From Mycobacteroides franklinii (GTDB lineage Bacteria; Actinomycetota; Actinomycetes; Mycobacteriales; Mycobacteriaceae), in the NCBI RefSeq assembly GCF_002013895.1, contig NZ_MAFQ01000005.1, forward strand, positions 124,001 to 188,000: a stretch of 64,000 nt of DNA. The letters are read 5' to 3'. This document shows positions 1 through 8,249 of this stretch, piece by piece. The notes beneath the pieces are model-generated. The model saw only the letters and a program-made list of their open reading frames with translations. It was not told the DNA's origin and made no database searches. How positions within the stretch are numbered: the first letter of the stretch is position 1; each line of letters opens with the position of its first letter. Position numbers and translations under genes: made by a program.

Positions 1-1
1 C

Positions 2-1534
2 GCGCTGCTGGGTGCGTCGTCGTCCGACTTGGCTCCCGATGTGCGGTTCATCGACCTCGGCGGCGACTCGCTGTCGGCGCTGTCGTACTCCGAGCTGCTG
101 AGAGACATCTTCGAGGTGGATGTTCCGGTCGGTGTCATCAACAGCGTCGCCAACGATCTCGCCGCGATCGCCCGGCATATCGAGGCGCAGCGGACCGGTG
201 CTGCGACGCAGCCGACGTTCGCATCGGTCCATGGCCGGGACGCGACGGTCATCAACGCCGCAGAGCTCACCCTCGACAAGTTCCTGGACGAGTCGTTGTT
301 GAAGGCGGCCAAGAACATTCAGCCCGCCACCGCCGACGTCAAGACCGTGCTGGTGACCGGCGGTAATGGCTGGCTAGGACGCTGGTTGGTGCTTGACTGG
401 CTGGAGCGACTGGCCCCCAACGGTGGAAAGGTGTACGCGCTCATCCGCGGCACCGATGCGCAAGCGGCTCGCGCACGGTTGGATGCCGTGTACGAATCGG
501 GCGACCCGAAGCTCTCGGCGCACTACCGTCAGCTGGCGGAAGCGGGCCTGGAAGTGATCGCCGGTGATTTCGGCGATCAGGATTTGGGTCTGTCCCAAGA
601 TGTTTGGCAGAAGCTCGCCGGTGAGGTGGACTTGATCGTGCACTCCGGTGCATTGGTGAACCACGTGTTGCCCTACAACCAGTTGTTCGGCCCGAACGTG
701 GCAGGTACCGCCGAGATCATCAAACTGGCGATCTCCGAGCGGCTCAAGCCGGTCACCTACCTGTCGACGGTCGGCATCGCCGACCAGATTCCGGTGACGG
801 AGTTCGAGGAAGATTCGGATGTCCGCGTGATGTCGGCGCAGCGCCAGATCAACGACGGCTACGCCAACGGATATGGCAACTCGAAGTGGGCCGGTGAGGT
901 GCTGCTGCGGGAAGCTCACGACTTGGCCGGGCTTCCGGTGCGAGTGTTCCGCTCCGACATGATCCTGGCGCACAGTGACTACCATGGCCAGCTCAACGTC
1001 ACGGACGTATTCACTCGGAGCATCCAGAGTCTGCTGCTCACCGGTGTCGCACCGGCCAGCTTCTACGAACTGGATGCCGACGGCAACCGTCAGCGGGCGC
1101 ACTACGACGGTGTGCCTGGTGATTTCACCGCCGCGTCCATCACGGCGATCGGCGGTGTGAACGTGACTGACGGCTACCGCAGCTTCGACGTGTTCAATCC
1201 GCACCACGACGGCGTCTCGATGGATACGTTCGTGGACTGGTTGATCGAGGCCGGCTACAAGATCGCGCGCATCGACGACTACGGCCAGTGGCTCGCCCGG
1301 TTCGAGTTGGCGCTCAAGGGATTGCCCGAGCAGCAGCGCCAGCAGTCGGTGCTGCCCCTTCTCAAGATGTACGAGAAGCCGCAGCCGGCGATTGACGGAA
1401 GTGCACTGCCGACAGCTGAATTCAGTGGAGCCGTGCGCGAGGCGAAGGTCGGCGATAGCGGTGAGATCCCGCACGTCACCAAGGATTTGATCCTCAAGTA
1501 CGCCTCCGATATCAGCCTGCTGGGCCTGATCTAG
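2..1534 (+). CDS. car: Carboxylic acid reductase, C-terminal part (5' end outside window)
   Basis: This is the 3' part of an ATP/NADPH-dependent carboxylic acid reductase (FadD9/Car type), which reduces carboxylic acids to aldehydes through an adenylate and a carrier-bound thioester. The reading frame is open from the window edge, so the adenylation domain lies outside. What remains starts in the carrier domain, with the phosphopantetheine serine in [10 protein letters not shown] at about nt 56-85. A thioester-reductase domain of the extended short-chain dehydrogenase type follows. It shows the NADPH loop VTGGNGWLG at about nt 353-380 and the catalytic YGNSK (Tyr-x-x-x-Lys) at about nt 870-884. 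The C-terminus, ending in SLLGLI, looks natural. Nothing ties it to the downstream lipopeptide genes. Confidence 0.93.
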   Translation, partial: ALLGASSSDLAPDVRFIDLGGDSLSALSYSELLRDIFEVDVPVGVINSVANDLAAIARHIEAQRTGAATQPTFASVHGRDATVINAAELTLDKFLDESLLKAAKNIQPATADVKTVLVTGGNGWLGRWLVLDWLERLAPNGGKVYALIRGTDAQAARARLDAVYESGDPKLSAHYRQLAEAGLEVIAGDFGDQDLGLSQDVWQKLAGEVDLIVHSGALVNHVLPYNQLFGPNVAGTAEIIKLAISERLKPVTYLSTVGIADQIPVTEFEEDSDVRVMSAQRQINDGYANGYGNSKWAGEVLLREAHDLAGLPVRVFRSDMILAHSDYHGQLNVTDVFTRSIQSLLLTGVAPASFYELDADGNRQRAHYDGVPGDFTAASITAIGGVNVTDGYRSFDVFNPHHDGVSMDTFVDWLIEAGYKIARIDDYGQWLARFELALKGLPEQQRQQSVLPLLKMYEKPQPAIDGSALPTAEFSGAVREAKVGDSGEIPHVTKDLILKYASDISLLGLI

Positions 1535-1605
1535 CCGATTGGCGGTGCGGATGTTCGGATCACGGTTCTAGCCACGCTGTCGGTCCCGTCAGCGACAATC
1601 GAAAC

Positions 1606-4600
1606 GTGAATGAGTCCTCGTCGCGTGCGCTTCCGACACCTGTCGGTTCGTATTGCTATGAGAACCTCAGCGACGAGGAGTTCCAGAAGCTGTGCCAGGT
1701 TGTGATAGCTGGCAAGTTCGACAGGGTTACGTGCTACCCGGTCGGGCAGCGTGACGGCGGCCGAGATATCACTCGGAAGATAGCCAACGGCCAAGTTGTG
1801 TATCAGGTGAAGTGGACCAAGAATCCGGCGAAGAACCCGGTCACCTGGCTTGCCAAGGCGGTGGCGAGTGAGTCGGCCAACATCAGAGCGTGGGTCAACG
1901 CTGGCGCAACTCGTTATGTATTGATGACTTCGGTCGGTGGTTCTGCGGCGGCAGCAACGGGCCCGAATAGCCACGGCGCCGGCACGATCGACAAGCTAGC
2001 TGCCAGGCTCGATACCTACGCCGAGGAGTTCGGGCTGGATTCGATGGAGTGCTGGTGGCGCGACGACATCGACGCGCTGGTTTCAAGACTGCCCGGTTCA
2101 GTACTTTGGCGGTTTCAGAAGATGCTCACTGGTCCGGAGGCACTCAGGTTTCTGCTGGCTGCGGACCGGGAAGAGGCACGAGAGGCCGCTGAGTCGCTGA
2201 GACTTGCGTCAGAGGCGCGCCAGATTGTCGCGGCGGAGCCTGCTATCGCCCTTCTGGTCGCGTGGGAGGCCCTGCTGCGCGACCAGAACGAATTGGCTGA
2301 GTCGGTGTTCAGAGAAGCTCTCGATTTGTTACCAGCGGTGGTCGAGGTTATTCGTCCGCAGGACTACGCTGCGTATCCGAACGCTATTTCCGCTGGCTTT
2401 GTGGATGCCGGAACGATATTTATTGCAAACCGGCGTGGCGAGATCAAATTGGGGAGCATTGACAACTTCTACCCAACAACCATCTTCATACCCGGCAGTG
2501 GTGACTTGATTGTCGCGGCCCGCCCGGCAGACGGTGCAGTCGTCACATTCCGCGACGGTGAACTGTGCCTGCGAGATTCCAGCGGCAGTATTCTGCATCA
2601 CCTCCTGCTGTATGACGTTGCGCACCAGCGTGATTCACAGAGGCTTGGCTCAAGGTCGGGTATTTTATTCTCGGACCATGGATCGTGCCTCGTATACGAC
2701 GGCGACCGGGGCTGGATCGTGAGCATTCCTGACGGGTCGCATGTGATGACGGTTGCACATGCATTTAGGTTTCCTCCAGACACATTCAAAGTCGTCCTCG
2801 ACGCAAGTGGAGCATTCGTAGTAACCATTGGTGACTTCGTTGCACGAGTTTGGACATCGGACGGCTCGCCCGTTTGTGAGCTGGAAAACGGGCGCACGTG
2901 GGAGGCGTACGTCCTTTCGGATGGAACGATTGTCGCTGGGGCAGTGGACGGTAAAGGTACGACCTGGGACCTGACGGGGGCGAGGAAGGCTGTCTTTCGT
3001 GTCGCAGAGCCGGGGGACATGGACCTGGGCATTCTTGCGGTGGACTCGTGCCAGGGCTACTTCGCAACCACCCCAAGAACTGGTTCAGTAGTGGAGGTTT
3101 GGTCATCGACTGGGGCGAAGCTGGGATCACTTCGTCAGGCCCAATATAGAGGCGCGTTATCGGGGGACTTTTCTTCTGATGGCGCGCTGCTGGCCCTCGG
3201 AAATAGTGGCCGCACCGTCCAAGCTTGGCACTGGAACTCCGCAGACGGAGCCATCGCATTGCATGGCCATCGGAGCGACGTCTACATTGTGGCATTTCAC
3301 CCAGCTGACCCATCGATATTGCTCAGCGTAGATCGCTTAGGCAAGGTGCTGCTCTGGCGTTTAGAGATCCAGCCGGAGTACGCACTTCCCAGGCATAGTC
3401 GCGAAATTGCTTCTCTCACAACGTTTAGGGGATGGGTCTTTAGCGAGGATGGCCTCGCGGCGACAGCATGGTCGCCCGCGGCAGGATCAATTGTCATTGG
3501 TGGAGCAATACGTGCTTTGTACCATGCTCCTGACGGGAAACGGTCGTATGCCCTTCTGGTTGATAAATGCGGAGTGGGACGGCTGTGGAGAATTACGAAC
3601 AGTTCAGATCCGCACTGTTATGCAGAATCGCCATCCCATCTCAAATTCAGTGACAGGGTGTTCGACAAGCAGGTGATAGCCCCCGATGGCCAGCACGTGG
3701 TGCACATAAGTGAGGAAAAAGCCACGTTATGGTCGGTATACAAGGGTCAGACGATGGATGTACGTGGTCCGGACCCGCGGCGCGTCGACCCCGGTAGGAA
3801 AGTGGTTGGTGCGGTTTTCCGGCTCAACGGAAGCCAGGTTGCCGTTGCTTGTGAGAATGGGGCCGTATGGATATGGGGCCTTGACGGTGAACTTCAAACG
3901 ACGTTCGTGACGGATCGCGGCTCTCCAGATGCAACGTTCGACGTGGCTGCTGACCCGAGAGGGGAATTCATCGCTACGGCGGTCCGAAATGAGGTCGGCT
4001 TATGGAACTGGGAAGGCAATCAGATCGCTAGACTGCCCGCCGCCGGCTACAAGGTCTACCGCGTCGCGATATCGGACGACGGCGAACGAATACTAACGAA
4101 ATCCGTGTACCCAGATGCGCTGGAACTTTGGGACCGAGATGGACAGAGACTGGAGCTCCTGGATCGAATAAATTCCGCTGTTGTGGGAAGCTTTCACTTC
4201 GATCCCCGATGCCGCTACGTGGTTTTCACGGACAGCGGAGGGCTATCGATTGTTGACTGGAACGGTTTGTACCTTGCGCGGCTGGCTGGCCCATTCATGA
4301 GCGGACTTTTAGACAGCGCGTACTCACCGGGAGGGGATCTCATTGCTGCGTTGTTTGATGATGGCATCACACGGATATGGAGTGTGCAAGAACACCGGCG
4401 GACTAAGTCGCTCCGAATGGCAGATGCGCAGAGGATCACGTTCAGTGCCGATGGAGATGCCCTGCTTGCTGGGCTCCGAACAGGACTGATCAAACGTTAT
4501 GTGCTCGCAGTCGAAGATTTGTTTCAGGTGGGAGCGCATCGTGTCACGCAGACACTTGAACGCGATGAGCGCGAACGATTCGGCGTAGACATTCCTCGAT

Positions 4601-4638
4601 TGACTGCCGACGTGTTACGCCAATACCGCTCCACCTAA
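1606..4638 (+). CDS. Mrr-like nuclease domain fused to WD40-type beta-propeller; putative defence protein
   Basis: A 1010-residue protein starting at GTG. Residues about 15-140 look like an Mrr-type restriction endonuclease domain: an acidic helix LSDEEFQKL (21-29), the D-G-G-R-D motif at 50-54 and Q-V-K at 67-69, matching the D...(E/Q)xK metal site, then the YVLMTSVGG strand. A helical stretch (about 150-240) resembles the helices that join NTPase and propeller in STAND proteins. From about 250 to the end there are repeated beta-propeller blades; the clearest is HGHRSDVYIVAFHPADPS with KVLLW. I see no Walker A P-loop anywhere, so the usual NTPase of nuclease-STAND-WD40 proteins is absent. 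Codons are visibly more AT-rich than in neighbours, which suggests acquisition. The defence role is inferred from architecture only. Confidence 0.8.
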   Translation: MNESSSRALPTPVGSYCYENLSDEEFQKLCQVVIAGKFDRVTCYPVGQRDGGRDITRKIANGQVVYQVKWTKNPAKNPVTWLAKAVASESANIRAWVNAGATRYVLMTSVGGSAAAATGPNSHGAGTIDKLAARLDTYAEEFGLDSMECWWRDDIDALVSRLPGSVLWRFQKMLTGPEALRFLLAADREEAREAAESLRLASEARQIVAAEPAIALLVAWEALLRDQNELAESVFREALDLLPAVVEVIRPQDYAAYPNAISAGFVDAGTIFIANRRGEIKLGSIDNFYPTTIFIPGSGDLIVAARPADGAVVTFRDGELCLRDSSGSILHHLLLYDVAHQRDSQRLGSRSGILFSDHGSCLVYDGDRGWIVSIPDGSHVMTVAHAFRFPPDTFKVVLDASGAFVVTIGDFVARVWTSDGSPVCELENGRTWEAYVLSDGTIVAGAVDGKGTTWDLTGARKAVFRVAEPGDMDLGILAVDSCQGYFATTPRTGSVVEVWSSTGAKLGSLRQAQYRGALSGDFSSDGALLALGNSGRTVQAWHWNSADGAIALHGHRSDVYIVAFHPADPSILLSVDRLGKVLLWRLEIQPEYALPRHSREIASLTTFRGWVFSEDGLAATAWSPAAGSIVIGGAIRALYHAPDGKRSYALLVDKCGVGRLWRITNSSDPHCYAESPSHLKFSDRVFDKQVIAPDGQHVVHISEEKATLWSVYKGQTMDVRGPDPRRVDPGRKVVGAVFRLNGSQVAVACENGAVWIWGLDGELQTTFVTDRGSPDATFDVAADPRGEFIATAVRNEVGLWNWEGNQIARLPAAGYKVYRVAISDDGERILTKSVYPDALELWDRDGQRLELLDRINSAVVGSFHFDPRCRYVVFTDSGGLSIVDWNGLYLARLAGPFMSGLLDSAYSPGGDLIAALFDDGITRIWSVQEHRRTKSLRMADAQRITFSADGDALLAGLRTGLIKRYVLAVEDLFQVGAHRVTQTLERDERERFGVDIPRLTADVLRQYRST

Positions 4639-4789
4639 TCACTGAATCTAGGGGCGGCCAAGAAGTGCTCGCGTTCGTTGGCTCACTGTGTTCATCGGCG
4701 TGTCCGGTTCAGGCAAAAGCTAGGGCACGCCAGCCGATCTCGTCGCCAAGCGGCCGACGCTGACCGGGGAGCACCGCGTGGTTAACGGT

Positions 4790-4795
4790 TAGGCT
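4790..4795 (+). promoter_or_regulatory. -10 box TAGGCT for a leaderless hydrolase mRNA
   Basis: TAGGCT fits the mycobacterial TAnnnT -10 pattern and lies exactly 7 nt before the ATG at 4803. Transcription would therefore begin at or next to the start codon. There is no Shine-Dalgarno sequence in front of this ATG, which agrees with a leaderless message. The same box and spacing precede the next gene at 6147. Confidence 0.5.
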
Positions 4796-4802
4796 TTCGG
4801 CC

Positions 4803-6074
4803 ATGGCAAAGAGGCCCGGCACTGTTCTGGCGGGAGCGGCACTCACGGGTGCGGGGACTATGGTGGCCGGGATTGCCGGCTCGGCTGCCGCACTGCGTAG
4901 CCCCGCGGTGCTGCGGCGGCTGAACATGTGGGCCGCGCGTAGGTTGACCGATGAGCAGCGTGCTGACCGGTATGCCGCCATCCTGCCGACCCCGATCCTG
5001 GGCCGTGGCTTCTACGCCGACCCCGGCGATCTCGAAGGCCGGGTGAATGGAGACGTTGTCCGCCAGCAATACATGCGGCCGCGTGTGGCGTTCCCGGGGG
5101 TCACCATCCGACGATTCATGGTGCGCTCGACCGATACTGCGGGTAGTGCCGTTCCCGTGACGGCCACGCTGATCGAGCCCAACCGCCCATGGCGGGGCCC
5201 GGGTGCGCGGCCTGTGGTGGTACGCAATCAGCCGATCAACTCGCTGGGTCTCAAGGCTGCGCCTTCCTACCGGTTGGAACGCGGCATGTACATCGACGTG
5301 CCGCCGTTGATGCCGCTGCTACTGGCCCGAAACTATGCCGTCCTCGTACCCGACCATGAGGGTCCACGGATGGCATACTCGGCGGGCGTCATGGCCGCCC
5401 ACGCGGTGCTGGACTCGGTACGCGGAATGCGAAGAATACGAGGCGATCTCGTTGAGTCACCGATGGTGATGGACGGGTACAGCGGCGGTGCCATCGCTAC
5501 GGTGTGGGCGGCGCAGGAGCAACCGACTTACGCGCCGGAGCTGAGATTCAATGGGGCCGTCGCGGGTGGGACACCAACGGACTACGCCCTGCTGTACCGG
5601 ACTATGAACGGCGCCTTAGGTTCTGGGCTCTTCGCCGCGGCCATTATCGGACAGGCGCGCGAATACCCCAGCATGATCGAACTTTTCGGGGATTTCGCGT
5701 TCTACATGTCGACTCTTATCAAGGATCTGCCGCAACCGGCACTGGCGGCGGCCGGGGTGGCGCGGATCAACCTCGACGTCTTGGCCGCCATCCCGGCACC
5801 TTTCGACTCGGACATCGCGCGGAGTGTGATCGCCGCGAACAAGCCGGGTGCGACGGCACCGAGCATGCCGACCTTGCTCTATCACGGTTCGCGGCACCGG
5901 TTCATGGGTGATCAGTTCATCCCTGAAGAGGGCGTCACCGAGTTGGTCGAGAGCTGGCGCGCAGACGGTGCGACGGTGGATTACCTGCCTGTACCCGGCG
6001 AACATCTGATCGCCGCCGGTTGGGCGATGCCCAGTGTCCTGCGCTGGATGCGAGATGCCCTAGGGGATAGGTAA
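4803..6074 (+). CDS. Secretory-lipase-like alpha/beta hydrolase
   Basis: A 423-residue hydrolase of the secretory lipase (LIP) family. The nucleophile elbow is GYSGGA, with Ser227 as probable nucleophile; a C-terminal His401 in PGEHLIAAG is the likely catalytic histidine. The N-terminus (KRPGTVLAGAALTGAGTMVAG) is basic then hydrophobic, like a signal peptide or membrane anchor, so the protein is probably exported or envelope-bound. Members of the family cleave esters of fatty acids; the substrate here is unknown. The ATG at 4803 is supported by the -10 box 7 nt upstream. The next gene is in the same direction but appears to have its own promoter, so they are probably not one strict operon. 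Confidence 0.85.
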   Translation: MAKRPGTVLAGAALTGAGTMVAGIAGSAAALRSPAVLRRLNMWAARRLTDEQRADRYAAILPTPILGRGFYADPGDLEGRVNGDVVRQQYMRPRVAFPGVTIRRFMVRSTDTAGSAVPVTATLIEPNRPWRGPGARPVVVRNQPINSLGLKAAPSYRLERGMYIDVPPLMPLLLARNYAVLVPDHEGPRMAYSAGVMAAHAVLDSVRGMRRIRGDLVESPMVMDGYSGGAIATVWAAQEQPTYAPELRFNGAVAGGTPTDYALLYRTMNGALGSGLFAAAIIGQAREYPSMIELFGDFAFYMSTLIKDLPQPALAAAGVARINLDVLAAIPAPFDSDIARSVIAANKPGATAPSMPTLLYHGSRHRFMGDQFIPEEGVTELVESWRADGATVDYLPVPGEHLIAAGWAMPSVLRWMRDALGDR

Positions 6075-6133
6075 CCCGCGAATCAGGATGTGACTCAGGG
6101 TTTTCCCGGAGGCGGATTCGCCCGCGCGGCGGC

Positions 6134-6139
6134 TAGGCT
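6134..6139 (+). promoter_or_regulatory. -10 box TAGGCT for a leaderless membrane-protein mRNA
   Basis: TAGGCT followed by exactly 7 nt and then ATG at 6147, the same arrangement as at 4790-4803. It argues for 6147 rather than the upstream GTG at 6090 as the translation start. No recognisable -35 hexamer is present at the normal distance. Confidence 0.5.
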
Positions 6140-6146
6140 CGCGAGC

Positions 6147-7484
6147 ATGGCAACCATTGCGCCCGAGCATTCCGGCACCTCCGAGGATGATGGCGCGCAG
6201 ACCCCGGTGCGATGGACCTGGCTGCAGAAGCTCGGATTTCGGCTGCTGCTGACGATCGGTGGCGGGATCCTGCTGCTGTCGGTGTACGACAACCTCGGGT
6301 TGTTCGATCTGTTCGAGCCGGTTCTATGGCTGACAGCGCAGATCGGAAGCTTGCTCACCCGCGGACGCGGTATCGAACTCACCCCGTCGTCCGGAGGCGA
6401 CCTGGTGTGGTTGTGGTGCTACCACCTTGGTTGGATTGTCATCGCGCTGGTGATCACCGCGATATGGACGGCGCTGGACCGTCGTCGGCGGAACTACCGG
6501 CGTCTGGCGGCCTCGCTATGGGTATTCGCTCGGTACGGTCTGGCCCTGTCGATGATCATCTACGGAATGGCCAAGGCGATTCCTACGCAGATGGGGTACA
6601 TGGCCCTGCCCGATCAACAGCTGCAATTAGTCGGTGACACAAGCTTATTCAAGACGTTGTGGGGCTTCATGGGCGCCTCGGAGCCGTATTCGATAGCCAC
6701 CGGGCTCGTGGAACTGGTGGCCGGGTTGCTGTTGTTGTGGAATCGCACCTGGGTGCTGGGCGCCCTGGGATCCGTCTTCGCCATGGCTCAGGTTTTCCTG
6801 CTCAACATGACCTACGACGTTCCGGTCAAACAGGTCTCGGGAGAACTGTTCTTGATCGCAGTGGCTGTCACCGCTCCGCTATGGCCCAACCTCGTGCGGG
6901 TTGTCCTCAATCGCAGCGGCACACAACCGGTGCGGCTGTGGCCGGCTCTTGGTTCCGACCGGCGATGGTTACTGAAGACGGGCATCGTACTCAAGTTCGG
7001 TCTGGCGGCAGCCTTGACGGCGCAGGCCGCGTCTCTGAGTGTGCTTGTGTACTCGACGTACAAGACGCCGACCTCGAGTCTCGACGGTGTTTGGCGTGCA
7101 ACATCATTCACCATTGATGGACGTCAGGCAACTGTGAACCAGGTCAACCCCGCGCCGTGGTCCAACGTGGCCATCACCTATCGCAACAAGGTGGAGGAAT
7201 TCGGTGTGGAGGCGTTCGTTGCTCAGACGCCCGACGGCCGCACCTCGCGGTGGATGTTGGAGATCAACGGTGACCAGATCGAGTTGCGTAAGCGTAAATC
7301 CAATGCACCGCAACAGGTTCTTCACATCGGTCAGCCCGGCCCGGATCGGCTGGTGCTCACCGGTGAAGTGGAGGGCAAGCAGATTGCCGGGATCTACGAA
7401 CGCCGGTTTATGGACCGCAGCAAGTACGGCTTCCGGTGGGTTCAGCCGGAGATGGATCCGGATTCGGTGGGGACTGAGGAGTAG
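6147..7484 (+). CDS. Polytopic membrane protein with C-terminal soluble domain (DoxX-like, function unknown)
   Basis: A 445-residue protein from the ATG at 6147. After a short polar N-terminus there is a series of hydrophobic segments, for example LLLTIGGGILLLSVYD, WIVIALVITAIW, YGLALSMIIYGMAK, GLVELVAGLLLLW and FLIAVAVTAPLW. A further segment near residue 290 leads into a soluble C-terminal domain of about 130 residues that begins SSLDGVWRATSFTIDG and resembles a lipocalin-like beta fold. The membrane part recalls the DoxX/quinol oxidase-subunit-like group. I do not recognise a specific function. An in-frame GTG at 6090 would add 19 residues (MTQGFPGG...), but that stretch is not hydrophobic and overlaps the putative promoter. 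Confidence 0.75.
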   Translation: MATIAPEHSGTSEDDGAQTPVRWTWLQKLGFRLLLTIGGGILLLSVYDNLGLFDLFEPVLWLTAQIGSLLTRGRGIELTPSSGGDLVWLWCYHLGWIVIALVITAIWTALDRRRRNYRRLAASLWVFARYGLALSMIIYGMAKAIPTQMGYMALPDQQLQLVGDTSLFKTLWGFMGASEPYSIATGLVELVAGLLLLWNRTWVLGALGSVFAMAQVFLLNMTYDVPVKQVSGELFLIAVAVTAPLWPNLVRVVLNRSGTQPVRLWPALGSDRRWLLKTGIVLKFGLAAALTAQAASLSVLVYSTYKTPTSSLDGVWRATSFTIDGRQATVNQVNPAPWSNVAITYRNKVEEFGVEAFVAQTPDGRTSRWMLEINGDQIELRKRKSNAPQQVLHIGQPGPDRLVLTGEVEGKQIAGIYERRFMDRSKYGFRWVQPEMDPDSVGTEE

Positions 7485-7539
7485 CCCGCTGCAGGGGGCA
7501 TGAGGCACCAAGAGCTATTTCTGAACGAGTATTCCATTC

Positions 7540-7559
7540 CCAAATTTGGTTGATATCAA
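7540..7559. promoter_or_regulatory. Two adjacent 10-bp palindromes, possible operator
   Basis: CCAAATTTGG (7540-7549) and TTGATATCAA (7550-7559) are each perfect palindromes and abut with no spacer, about 260 bp upstream of the mmpS4 start. Two dyads side by side in an otherwise GC-rich region suggest a regulator-binding site. Which regulator is unknown. Confidence 0.4.
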
Positions 7560-7804
7560 GGCATTCGGCGTTGCCAGACCGGGGCGGACCAAGATTGCCG
7601 ATTGTGTCGTACATGGCGCATCGACGTGGTTTACTCGTCGGTAATCGGGTCGCGCGCGACGAGGCGTGCCGCACGTTGGCGGTGCTTCGCATACGACCGA
7701 GCCTGGGTGCCCCGCATTCGAAGTTCGGTTATCCGTCGTGTTCACATCCGATCTGGAGATACATGTTTGCGCAGCTGACGTGCTGCCGAGCACGGAAGAC
7801 AGTC

Positions 7805-7810
7805 GGAGGA
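7805..7810 (+). promoter_or_regulatory. Shine-Dalgarno GGAGGA that favours an ATT start for mmpS4
   Basis: Near GGAGGA at 7805-7810 the nearest classical start in frame is TTG at 7830, 19 nt away, too far for normal initiation. The in-frame ATT at 7818 is 7 nt away. The codons from 7818 give (M)[15 protein letters not shown], in which the extra residues are basic and hydrophobic and read naturally into the MmpS membrane segment. Confidence 0.5.
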
Positions 7811-7817
7811 ACTCGAG

Positions 7818-8249
7818 ATTTTCAGGCTCTTGAAGCGTGTGTGGATTCCGTTGGTGCTCGTGGTGGTGGGAGTTGCAGGCGGATTCACCGTCTCGCGGTT
7901 GCATGGTGTCTTCGGCAATGAGCGTCGCCCCGAATACGCCACCGCCGAGCGTGAAGAGAAGCGGCCTCATGACCCCAAGTACCTCATCTATGAGGTGTTC
8001 GGCCCTCCGGGCACGGTCGCGACGATCAGTTATTTCGACGCAGATGCCGAACCACAGGTCATCAGGTCAGCCGCGCTTCCCTGGTCTGTGGAGTTCCCGA
8101 TCACCGAGGCCACCGCGATGGGAAACATCACCGCACAGGGTGACACCGACAGCATCGGATGCCGCATCCTCGTGGGTGACAAGGTCAAAGACGAGAAGAT
8201 CCGCTACGGCGTAAGCGCTTTGACCTTCTGCATGCTGAAGGCCGCATGA
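7818..8249 (+). CDS. mmpS4: MmpS4-family membrane protein, MmpL accessory
   Basis: A small accessory protein that works with MmpL transporters in lipid export. It has one N-terminal membrane segment ([20 protein letters not shown]) and a periplasmic domain with the family signatures [43 protein letters not shown] and a C-terminal Cys. MmpS4 in M. smegmatis is needed for GPL export. The start is taken as ATT at 7818 from the Shine-Dalgarno; TTG at 7830 gives 139 residues and is the conservative alternative. The stop overlaps the start of mmpL4a (ATGA), which indicates translational coupling. Confidence 0.92.
   Translation: MFRLLKRVWIPLVLVVVGVAGGFTVSRLHGVFGNERRPEYATAEREEKRPHDPKYLIYEVFGPPGTVATISYFDADAEPQVIRSAALPWSVEFPITEATAMGNITAQGDTDSIGCRILVGDKVKDEKIRYGVSALTFCMLKAA

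Larger units (their letters stand above)
7485..7817. promoter_or_regulatory. Intergenic control region upstream of mmpS4
   Basis: A 333-bp non-coding stretch between the membrane-protein gene and the mmpS4 operon. It contains two directly adjacent perfect 10-bp palindromes (7540-7559) and ends in a strong Shine-Dalgarno. Open frames crossing it lack a family match or a start signal. It probably holds the promoter of the transporter operon, but I could not fix a -10/-35 pair; GATACAT near 7754 is only a weak candidate. Confidence 0.5.

Noticed and set aside
374..1474. Antisense frame in the carboxylic acid reductase gene
   Set aside because: The sense strand encodes a complete conserved reductase domain; the antisense product is Arg/His/Gln-rich without motifs.
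1606..4638. Toxin or classical restriction enzyme with a methyltransferase partner
   Set aside because: No methyltransferase, specificity subunit or antitoxin gene lies next to it.
7550..7921. Short plus-strand gene upstream of mmpS4
   Set aside because: The translation is rich in Arg and Cys with no family look, and it overlaps the mmpS4 start in another frame.
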